Below, one piece after another: positions 9,774-17,884 of a DNA stretch of 64,000 nucleotides. The translations under genes and the position numbers were made by a program. How positions within the stretch are numbered: the first letter of the stretch is position 1; each line of letters starts with the position of its first letter. Under the pieces are notes generated by a model. That model was not told the DNA's origin and did not search any database. It worked only from the letters and a program-made list of their open reading frames with translations. The stretch spans positions 40,371 through 104,370 of the forward strand of contig JABABS010000094.1 of NCBI GenBank assembly GCA_014238125.1, written 5' to 3'. This stretch comes from Phycisphaerales bacterium. Lineage in GTDB: Bacteria; Planctomycetota; Phycisphaerae; Phycisphaerales; SM1A02.

Positions 9774-10964
9774 TTAATCCAAAACAGACCAGTCTGTGCC
9801 ATTCCTTTGAACTTTTCGATATAAAGTATCTCGTTCCACGGGAGTAAAACCTGCATCAATAATAGCTCGTTCCAAATCTTTCACTGTGCACTCTTGATGA
9901 GTTGAACTGGATGAAACTTTTGTAATGTCGTACCAAACAACAGTCCCGTCAATATCGTCGGCGCCACACTGCAACATGTGCTGTGCCATTTGTATAGTTT
10001 GCATAATCCAAAACGCCTTAACATGGGGGACGTTATCTAGCATAAGTCTTACGATTGCAATGGTACGCAAGTTTTCTAATCCACCTGGCCCAGGGAGATG
10101 CGAGAGTTCACTAACACCTGGTATAAACGGAAGGGGAATGATCGCTTGAAATTTCCCTTCAATACTGTCTTCGTTGGCGCGGTCTTGCTCTTCTCGCAAT
10201 AAGGACATATGCCGTAACCGCTCTACCCTAGATTCAATGTGTCCGTACAGCATGGTTGCATTTGAATTAAGTCCAAGTTCGTGCGCAGCACGGTGGACAT
10301 CCATCCATTGTTGTCCACGTATTTTTCCTCGAAATGCTTCGTCATGTACGCGGTCATCAAAAACTTCCGCACCACCACCAGGAAGAGAACCCAAGCCAGC
10401 ATCAATTAAATCGTGTATTACTGAGGAAATTCCTGCATTTCCATCACGTCCACGTTTTGAGATTTTAGCAAGATGAACAATTTCTACCGCAGTAAATGCT
10501 TTGATATGAATGTCGGGTGCTATTTCCCTGATCGCACGAATTAGATCTGTGTAATATGAAAATGGAAGCCATGGATGCAAACCACCGACAATATGTATTT
10601 CAGTTGCGCCTGATTCTTTTGCACCCTGCGCTTCTTTTTTAATATCTTCAATTGAATATTCATACGCACCCTCTTGATCTTTCTTCCGATAGAAATCGCA
10701 AAACTTGCAACTTAGTGCGCATACATTTGAATAATTTATGTGACGGTTTATGTTGTAGTAGGCAATGTCGCCGTGCCATTTTCTTCGAACTTCATCTGCC
10801 AACGAGCAAAGTGTCCAGATGTCGTTCGTTTCATAGAGTTGCAAGCCTTCAGTTTCGGTGATACGCACACCAGCTCGAACTTTTTCTACGATTGGTTCAA
10901 GCAGTGGGTCTTTAATTCTAATCTCTGGATTTTGTAGGGGCGCAATTGGGGGTGTCATGAGCAC
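9774..10964 (-). CDS. mqnE: Aminofutalosine synthase MqnE (radical SAM, menaquinone via futalosine)
   Basis: CALSCKFCDFYRKK radical SAM CxxxCxxC; EIHIVGGLHPWLPFSYY; HIKAFTAVEI; SLPGGGAEVF. Confidence 0.92.
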   Translation of the reverse strand: MLMTPPIAPLQNPEIRIKDPLLEPIVEKVRAGVRITETEGLQLYETNDIWTLCSLADEVRRKWHGDIAYYNINRHINYSNVCALSCKFCDFYRKKDQEGAYEYSIEDIKKEAQGAKESGATEIHIVGGLHPWLPFSYYTDLIRAIREIAPDIHIKAFTAVEIVHLAKISKRGRDGNAGISSVIHDLIDAGLGSLPGGGAEVFDDRVHDEAFRGKIRGQQWMDVHRAAHELGLNSNATMLYGHIESRVERLRHMSLLREEQDRANEDSIEGKFQAIIPLPFIPGVSELSHLPGPGGLENLRTIAIVRLMLDNVPHVKAFWIMQTIQMAQHMLQCGADDIDGTVVWYDITKVSSSSTHQECTVKDLERAIIDAGFTPVERDTLYRKVQRNGTDWSVLD

Positions 10965-11029
10965 CGTATCGTACCTTTACTTTTACCAATCAGAGCCTCG
11001 GGTTTCAGTATGTTCACACTTTGTTGTTA

Positions 11030-11106
11030 GACATTGGACCCTGTTAAACATTGGACCCGGTCCCGTACCCAGTGTTGTACCCGATCCTGTACCAGGTCCC
11101 GCGCTA
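11030..11106. repeat. Degenerate short tandem repeats: ACATTGGACCC twice, then a 12-bp periodic GTACC array
   Basis: GGTCCCGTACCC/AGTGTTGTACCC/GATCCTGTACCA/GGTCCCG: GTACC recurs at 11065, 11077 and 11089, exactly 12 bp apart. Confidence 0.6.
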
Positions 11107-11240
11107 ATTGGTTGGGTCAACTGATTCATATGACAAAATGGGTAGTTTGGAGAATGTGTACTTGCAATATTAAAAATAGAGCATTTGCAAAATGAAGAAT
11201 CACAAAACTCGGTGTATTTTTCCGCCGATTAACCAGAATC

Positions 11241-11504
11241 ATGGAAAATCCAACACAATATCCAAATCCACATACAGGTCACGGTTTTCCAAATCCATCT
11301 GTACCAATCGACCCAATTATTCGCTCAAACCGCCTATCTCTTCCGTTTCCACGTGAAGCGGCAGAAATACTTGGCAATGAACGTGGTTTACATTGCAAAT
11401 ATGATGATGATGCAATCGCAGCAGCTCAAAAGCAAATTTATTTGACCGCATCAATAATGGGTATTTGGGATCATCGTAACGATGAACCTCCAACAGCTGC
11501 CTAG
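11241..11504 (+). CDS. Small hypothetical protein (87 aa)
   Basis: Open frame with ATG start and globular composition (LSLPFPREAAEILGNERGLHCKYDDDAIAAAQKQIYLTASIMGIWD); no recognised family. Confidence 0.55.
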   Translation: MENPTQYPNPHTGHGFPNPSVPIDPIIRSNRLSLPFPREAAEILGNERGLHCKYDDDAIAAAQKQIYLTASIMGIWDHRNDEPPTAA

Positions 11505-11508
11505 ATCG

Positions 11509-12030
11509 TCACTGTTGAATATATATTTCTAAAACAAAAGAAGCGAGCCTTTGCCTTCTATATTGAGAGTCATCGAGAAATCTAATAGTGTGTAACGGCG
11601 CATGTGAAATTGTCGGCGGCGTAGGATTCCTAGCTGCAACTTGTTCATTCGAAACCTGTTCATTTTTAAGGGTTAATTCTCCACGGGCGATAACGCCGAG
11701 TTGATGCAACACATCCTGTGTGACTTCCCCGATGCAATAGATTGTACCCGCTGGGACTAGTGGAATTGACCCACCAATTGTTTCAAGATAATGCGGGTCA
11801 CGAAACACTGCATGCAAAGAACCAGCTCGCCTTACATAAATTTCTGGGCTGCCTTTAACTCGAAACAGTTGTTCGAACGATTGATTGTCGCGCATATCAA
11901 ATGGTTCTAATATCAGTGATTCACTCAAACCATTTACATCCTCAACTCCAGCATCAACTGGTGTAAGTTCAACAGACGTTGGTTGGATCAACAAGCAAAA
12001 AAGAGGTATTAATAGCGATACGAAATTCAT
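11509..12030 (-). CDS. Secreted hypothetical protein (173 aa)
   Basis: N-terminal signal peptide MNFVSLLIPLFCLLIQPTSV; no recognised domain. Confidence 0.6.
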   Translation of the reverse strand: MNFVSLLIPLFCLLIQPTSVELTPVDAGVEDVNGLSESLILEPFDMRDNQSFEQLFRVKGSPEIYVRRAGSLHAVFRDPHYLETIGGSIPLVPAGTIYCIGEVTQDVLHQLGVIARGELTLKNEQVSNEQVAARNPTPPTISHAPLHTIRFLDDSQYRRQRLASFVLEIYIQQ

Positions 12031-12053
12031 GTTATGTAGAGTATAATTCGTTC

Positions 12054-12500
12054 ATGCCAACTCTAGTATCTGTAAACGTTTCTACTGGTGGAATTCCTAA
12101 ACTTCCTGTAAAAATTTGCTCAGTAACCCTAGATGGCCTACAAGGAGATGGGCGAGATCATGATAAGCATGTCAAAAAAGACAGGGCGATTAGCTTAATA
12201 GATATTGAAATCCTCAATCAGCTCATAAAAGAGGGGTACAAAGTTTATCCCGGCGCTGTAGGTGAAAATTTCACTGTTGAAAAACTCAATGTGCAATCCC
12301 TTGAGCCGGGTGATCAACTCTCGTTTTCAGGGGGCTTAGTGATCGAACTTGTTGAATCTAGAAGACCGTGCTTTGTACTTGATACCCTTGGCGAGCAACT
12401 TAAAACAGATATTGTTGGGCGATGTGGATTCCTTGCAAAGGTACTCGTAGAGAATAATGTGACTCCCGGCGAAGCAATTACAGTTCTCAACAATAACTAA
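12054..12500 (+). CDS. MOSC domain protein
   Basis: VNVSTGGIPKLPVK...GLQGDGRDHDKHVKKDRAISLIDIEIL...YPGAVGENFTVEKLNVQSLEPGDQL. Confidence 0.85.
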   Translation: MPTLVSVNVSTGGIPKLPVKICSVTLDGLQGDGRDHDKHVKKDRAISLIDIEILNQLIKEGYKVYPGAVGENFTVEKLNVQSLEPGDQLSFSGGLVIELVESRRPCFVLDTLGEQLKTDIVGRCGFLAKVLVENNVTPGEAITVLNNN

Positions 12501-12504
12501 TCAA

Positions 12505-13059
12505 ATGTGGCCACACACCATTGCAATTTTAGTGGGTGGAAAAAGCAAACGGATGGGGGCACCTAAACACAAAATACCGACATCAACTGGCAAAACAATG
12601 ATGGAGGCAATGCTTGAATTTGCAACTTCCACTGCAGTTAACACGGTCATTGTTGGGGGTTCAATTAGTGGACAACGTTGTATAGATGACCGCCAACCTG
12701 GACTTGGACCAGTTGCTGGGCTTGAAGCGTTGCTCATATCAAACATCGATAAACGTTACTTAGTTGTTGGTTGCGACATGCCCTTGCTTAAAACAGAAAC
12801 CGTGCAACCGCTCCTTATTACTGGAGATGCTGTAATTTTTTCTGGTAAAGAAGAGGATGACTTTCCAACACCGCTCCCTCTTGTCATCAGTTCAAATTGC
12901 AGAGCTAAATGCTCTGCATATTTAGAAAGCGGGGGGAGATCACTCCATGGTTTTCTTCGAGAACTTCGCACAACTCATATCAAAAGACCAAAAGGTATTG
13001 ACCAACAACTAACAAGCATCAACACACCCGAACAACTCAACAATTGCGCCTTTGAATAA
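12505..13059 (+). CDS. mobA: Molybdenum cofactor guanylyltransferase (MobA-like NTP transferase)
   Basis: AILVGGKSKRMGAPKHKIP, GPVAGLEALL, VVGCDMPLL. Confidence 0.85.
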   Translation: MWPHTIAILVGGKSKRMGAPKHKIPTSTGKTMMEAMLEFATSTAVNTVIVGGSISGQRCIDDRQPGLGPVAGLEALLISNIDKRYLVVGCDMPLLKTETVQPLLITGDAVIFSGKEEDDFPTPLPLVISSNCRAKCSAYLESGGRSLHGFLRELRTTHIKRPKGIDQQLTSINTPEQLNNCAFE

Positions 13060-15168
13060 TGGCGTTTTAGATTCGTGGTCAATTTTAGTCGAAAGAAGAA
13101 CGTTTGCTTCTGGAAAATACATTGCACAATTTCCACGTTTAATATCAAACTCCCGAACAATTACTTTTAACTCTCCCGCATCTCCTCGTACGCAAACTAA
13201 TTTGTTTTCTACAAATTCAAACTCAGCGATATCATCTGGATGCATTAAAACAATATCTCGCCTTGTTTGGTTTCGATAGACATCTTCTTCTTCATACACA
13301 ACGGTGTTAAATTGCCCCTCACTACGAATTGTCATCAAACGTAACTGTTGTTTGGACAAAACATGGTGGGGCTTAGGGAGTACATCGTGCGCAATAACTT
13401 TGCCCGAGTTTGTAGCGAAAGTTGGCTTGTGGAAAGTTCTGCCTTCTATTTGGTGCTCTTCAACAGGGTCAAAGCCATCAACACACCTCGAAATCAATGT
13501 GCGGATTGAATCGTAGTTTTGAAATTGTTCCCATTGAATCCCGCCAATTGCCGTGTGTGCAAGTTCGGCTATCACCGAAACTTCGCTCCTTGGTCCAGAA
13601 TGTCTCGGAACACCACCAGAACTTCGCCTAACAAAATTAAACATTGACTCTTGTGTGGTAATTTGTTCCTCTTCATCACGAGCTAACACAGGAAGCACAA
13701 CCGTCTCCATCCCCTTTCCCAAAAAGTGGCCACTGTTAAGCGTTGTTGACATGTACGAAATAAACTTTATTTTTGACATGGCATCAATTGCAAAACGTGT
13801 GTCTGGGTTTGAACCAAGTAGATTACCTCCTAGACACATCGCATAATCAATTTCTCCTCGGTGCGACGCCTGCATGCAAGCCATTGTGTCGCCCCGAAAA
13901 CCAGCCTTTTCCTTTGGAAGCGTTATTTTTAGTTCACTTTCAATTGCTTCGGCCATTTTTCCTTTAAGAATTGGAACAACACCAACTGTTCCCATACCCT
14001 GAACGTTTGAATGACCTCGAAGGGGTAACAAACCAGCACCTTCGCGACCAATCATGCCCCGGGCAATAGCGGTATTGGCAATCATTCTTACACTGTCAGC
14101 ACCCCCCTCGACGTGTGTAATACCCATCGCCCAACAAAAAATTGTTCCTGAAGATTTCGAATAAATACCACTTGTTTTTTCGATTGTGTCTTGATCAACT
14201 CCACATTGTTCTACGATCGAAGACCACGATGTAACAGAAGCACGGCTAGCAACTGCATCAAAACCCTCTGTGTGCTCTTCTAAGAATTGGTCGTCAAACG
14301 TATCAGTTTCACCTAGGGATTTTATTATTCCTAAAAGAAATGCACTGTCGCCGCCAATATTTGGTTGCACGTACATATCAGAAATTGTTGATCCAAAAAG
14401 CAAACTGCGAAAATCACTTGGCACTTTAAATTTGCAAAGACCTTGCTCTTTCATTGGGTTAACGACGATGACTTTTCCACCTCGGCGACGTATATCAACG
14501 AGCGTTTTAAGCAATCTTGGATGATTTGACGCAGGGTTACATCCAATCAAAAACACAAGGTCGCATTTCTGTAAATCTTCTAAAACTACTGTCGCGGTTC
14601 CTGAACCAGTCACACTTGTTAGCCCAACACCACTAGCTTGGTGGCAGTAAAACGAACAATTATTGACTTTGTTTGTTCCACGAACACGCGCTGCAAGTTG
14701 CAATAAGAAACCTGCTTCAATACTAGACCGGCCACTTAAATAATAAAACGACCTGTTGGGTTCAATCTTTTTGATTGAATTAGAAGTTCGACCAAGTGCA
14801 TCATCCCACGACATTGGTTTATAATGTGTATCGAGCGGTCCTGCAAAAATTGGGAAGACGAGTCTACCGCACGATTCAAGTTCACGAGGTGAAAATGCAG
14901 AAAGTTCTGCAATTGAATATCGTTCAAAAAATTCAGGCGTTATTGCTCCCTGCATATCCGCAGCCATAGCTTGCACGGATTTTTTACAAAACTCTGGAAA
15001 TTTTCCCGTCTCATTCACCATGCCACCACGCTGGCCACCCATTCCAAGTCCGCATGTTTTACATGCATTTGGTGATCGCATCGCTTTCCACATTGCGAAT
15101 AAACCGCCTGCGTTTAGAGACTTTCTTAGTACATACAAGATTGAACGAAAGCCACCTTGAGCTTTCAT
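13009..15168 (-). CDS. FdhF/YdeP family molybdopterin oxidoreductase
   Basis: KTCGLGMGGQRGGMVNETGKFPEFCKKSVQ, YYLSGRSSIEAGFLLQLAAR, GCNPASNHPRLLKTL, LLPLRGHSNVQGMGTVGVVP. Confidence 0.88.
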   Translation of the reverse strand: MKAQGGFRSILYVLRKSLNAGGLFAMWKAMRSPNACKTCGLGMGGQRGGMVNETGKFPEFCKKSVQAMAADMQGAITPEFFERYSIAELSAFSPRELESCGRLVFPIFAGPLDTHYKPMSWDDALGRTSNSIKKIEPNRSFYYLSGRSSIEAGFLLQLAARVRGTNKVNNCSFYCHQASGVGLTSVTGSGTATVVLEDLQKCDLVFLIGCNPASNHPRLLKTLVDIRRRGGKVIVVNPMKEQGLCKFKVPSDFRSLLFGSTISDMYVQPNIGGDSAFLLGIIKSLGETDTFDDQFLEEHTEGFDAVASRASVTSWSSIVEQCGVDQDTIEKTSGIYSKSSGTIFCWAMGITHVEGGADSVRMIANTAIARGMIGREGAGLLPLRGHSNVQGMGTVGVVPILKGKMAEAIESELKITLPKEKAGFRGDTMACMQASHRGEIDYAMCLGGNLLGSNPDTRFAIDAMSKIKFISYMSTTLNSGHFLGKGMETVVLPVLARDEEEQITTQESMFNFVRRSSGGVPRHSGPRSEVSVIAELAHTAIGGIQWEQFQNYDSIRTLISRCVDGFDPVEEHQIEGRTFHKPTFATNSGKVIAHDVLPKPHHVLSKQQLRLMTIRSEGQFNTVVYEEEDVYRNQTRRDIVLMHPDDIAEFEFVENKLVCVRGDAGELKVIVREFDIKRGNCAMYFPEANVLLSTKIDHESKTPLFKGAIVELFGCVDAC

Positions 15169-16871
15169 TCTGCGTGTTGATCCAATGCTACTTCTACTGC
15201 TTTCATCAAAGTACCCACCATCTGTGCAGTAAAATCAAACTGCAATCCAGTTGTTTCAAAAAGTTCAGGAAGCGGTTTACTTGCACCAAGTTTTAAACCT
15301 TCTTTGTATAAAGCGAGTGCTTCTTTTGGATTATTGCAATAGTTCAACCACAGTTGCAATGCGCCAAGTTGCGCAATGCCATATTCAATGTAATAAAAAG
15401 GAACTTCAAATGGGTGGAGTTGCCGATGCCACACCGCCTCTTGTTCTTCTTCAAGCCCAGACCAATCAATATTACCTCCGAATCGTTTGTCAATTTCTAG
15501 CCACTGAGCAGTTCGCTCTTCTCGTGTATGTTCTGGGTTTAAGTAAATCCAATGCTGAAATGCATCAATAGTTGCAACCCATGCAAGTGTTGAAACAATA
15601 CCTTCTAGGTGTTTTCGTATAGCTCGTTTCGTTTCTTCTTTAGAATAAAACTCACCCAAGAATGGATATGCAAGCGATTCCATACTCATTGATGCAACTT
15701 CGGCAAATTCAAGTGGCGCACCACGATACCAAACTAGGTCGTCATGCCGACACAACATGTAATGAAATGCGTGACCTGCTTCATGCACCATCGTATCGAG
15801 ATCACGCGGAAGACTCGCAGCATTCATAAATATAAATGGTTTTCGTTGTCTATCTCGGCTCGCCTGATATCCACCGGGCGCCTTCCCCTTACGAGAATCA
15901 AGGTCGAGGGAATAACCTCCATCTCGCATGGAATCAAACATAACACCGAGTTCACCATCCATTTTATAAAACAACTTTGAAGTTTTTTCAATGAGATCAT
16001 CAGCGTTTTCAAATGGTTTAAGTGCAGAGTGACCATGCGGATCAACCGCTAAATCCCAGGGCCGAATCGAATCAACACCAAGCGCTACTTTGCGTTCTTC
16101 TGCAAGTTTTCGAACAATAGGCATGCATGTTTTTTCTATCGCATCGTGAAAAGCAATGCAATCTTCTGGTGTGTAATCAAAACGATGCTTCACTGCAAAC
16201 ATATATCCTCTGTAATCCTCAAAATCCGCGTTAGTTGCAGATGCGTGACGAATTTTTACCATCTTGTCAAATATGCCATCAATGTTTTCTCTATCTTGCA
16301 ATCTTCTTTCAGCAACTGCACGCCAAGATGCTTCTCGAGTGGAACGATCTTGTTCTTGTTGGTACACACCCATTTGTGGCATGGTTTTTTCTTCGCCGTC
16401 GAATTCAACCATCATTGCCCCGCAAAGTTCTGCGTATTCCTGACCAAGTTTTGTGTCTTCGGTTTGAAGTGGAACATTTTTTTCTCGGAAAATTTCAACA
16501 TCTGCAAACCAGTCTCGCAGTAATACGGCATACCGTTGTTTATCTAGGTCTTTGACGTGGGGGCACGAAACCACTTTTTTATTTAATTCAAACCCAACCT
16601 TTGTCAATTCAGGCTCTACGGTTTCAACAAAATGGAGGAAACTTGCTTTGGCTTCTTCGTCTTCTGTATTACATGTCATTGCAATGTAGAGATTTGACCC
16701 AGCCTCAGCGGCGGCTGCATCTAGTTCACTGCGATCAAGTAAGAACTGTTTTAAGCAGCCCGAACATTTAAACTCGCGATCAATGAGTTGTTGGTAATAA
16801 GGTTGCAAATTTTCCCATATTGATGCATCAATATCAGCAGGTACAAATTCGGTCATCATCATTGTTGTCAT
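15165..16871 (-). CDS. M3 family oligoendopeptidase
   Basis: HEAGHAFHY zinc motif within MVHEAGHAFHYMLCRHDDL; ATGA overlap with the downstream gene. Confidence 0.9.
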   Translation of the reverse strand: MTTMMMTEFVPADIDASIWENLQPYYQQLIDREFKCSGCLKQFLLDRSELDAAAAEAGSNLYIAMTCNTEDEEAKASFLHFVETVEPELTKVGFELNKKVVSCPHVKDLDKQRYAVLLRDWFADVEIFREKNVPLQTEDTKLGQEYAELCGAMMVEFDGEEKTMPQMGVYQQEQDRSTREASWRAVAERRLQDRENIDGIFDKMVKIRHASATNADFEDYRGYMFAVKHRFDYTPEDCIAFHDAIEKTCMPIVRKLAEERKVALGVDSIRPWDLAVDPHGHSALKPFENADDLIEKTSKLFYKMDGELGVMFDSMRDGGYSLDLDSRKGKAPGGYQASRDRQRKPFIFMNAASLPRDLDTMVHEAGHAFHYMLCRHDDLVWYRGAPLEFAEVASMSMESLAYPFLGEFYSKEETKRAIRKHLEGIVSTLAWVATIDAFQHWIYLNPEHTREERTAQWLEIDKRFGGNIDWSGLEEEQEAVWHRQLHPFEVPFYYIEYGIAQLGALQLWLNYCNNPKEALALYKEGLKLGASKPLPELFETTGLQFDFTAQMVGTLMKAVEVALDQHAE

Positions 16872-17743
16872 TCTGTTTTCTCCAGTTCCTTAGTTGGAAC
16901 AAATGTTTGGGTCGTAATTGCGACAAGCCCAGTTTTTTCTTCAATTGCAAGAGCGAGTACTTTTGCATGCGTTGGATTATCGCAGATCACGAACATGCTT
17001 GAACCACTCCCTGATAAATGCACTTCGGTCTCTGCAATCTTATGCACTTGTTCCATATCAATGGCTAATTGTTCTGTGCTTGCTTTCGCAGCAGAGGTTA
17101 AATCATTAAAAATATCGCCATTACGGGCACGCTCAATATCAAGATATCCCTCTGAAAGATCATCAAACGCGTCGTAAACTTCGCCCGTTGCACAGCCGTA
17201 GGGGGGCAGAATCATAACAATTGCCAGATCAACATCTTCTAAGAGTTCAAGTTTCTCCCCAAAACCAGATACAAGCTGGGTTCCACCATCTAATAGAAAT
17301 GGAACATCAGAACCGATGTCTGGGGCAATGGTCTGTAAATCAACATCAAGATCAAATAGTGCAACGGTTGCTCGAAGCATGGCTGCTGCATCAGAAGAAC
17401 CGCCACCGAGCCCAGCACCAACGGGGATTCGTTTGTCTAGTTTTAATTGCACCGGCAGCGTTTTTCCAACCTTTGCTTCAAGGTGCCGATGCGCCCTAAC
17501 CGCCAAATCACTCGTTATTGGCCAATCAATGGGGGTTTTGCGAGGTGCATCCTCATGCCAAAGGATGGCGTACCTTGACATATCGCCTTCGTCGAGCCGT
17601 GTTACGCTCAAATCGTCACAAAAATCAACTGTTGTCATCACCGATGCGATAGGGTGCATCATTGAAAAAGACGCATCAGGGGAACCCACTGATAAAGACA
17701 TATTAATTTTTGCAGCTGCCTTTATTTCAATTTTCTTGCGCAT
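16868..17743 (-). CDS. ispE: 4-diphosphocytidyl-2-C-methyl-D-erythritol kinase
   Basis: AAAKINMSLSVG, KRIPVGAGLGGGSSDAAAMLRA (GHMP motif), SGSGSSMFVI. Confidence 0.93.
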   Translation of the reverse strand: MRKKIEIKAAAKINMSLSVGSPDASFSMMHPIASVMTTVDFCDDLSVTRLDEGDMSRYAILWHEDAPRKTPIDWPITSDLAVRAHRHLEAKVGKTLPVQLKLDKRIPVGAGLGGGSSDAAAMLRATVALFDLDVDLQTIAPDIGSDVPFLLDGGTQLVSGFGEKLELLEDVDLAIVMILPPYGCATGEVYDAFDDLSEGYLDIERARNGDIFNDLTSAAKASTEQLAIDMEQVHKIAETEVHLSGSGSSMFVICDNPTHAKVLALAIEEKTGLVAITTQTFVPTKELEKTE

Positions 17744-17884
17744 AATTCGTTAAGGATACCAATCCCTCAAGTGTCAGGTGCTTAATTCAGGCCAAATGCA
17801 ATGAATCAAACTTGACCTGGCCACAGGGGTCAGATCCAACGGCGGGTCCCCTGAGAACACGCAAACCGTTACGATTCACACTTC

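Noticed and set aside
11345-11362. Second parS-like CACGTG site (GTTTCCACGTGAAGCGG)
   Set aside because: Arms do not match the parS consensus in register; inside a coding frame.
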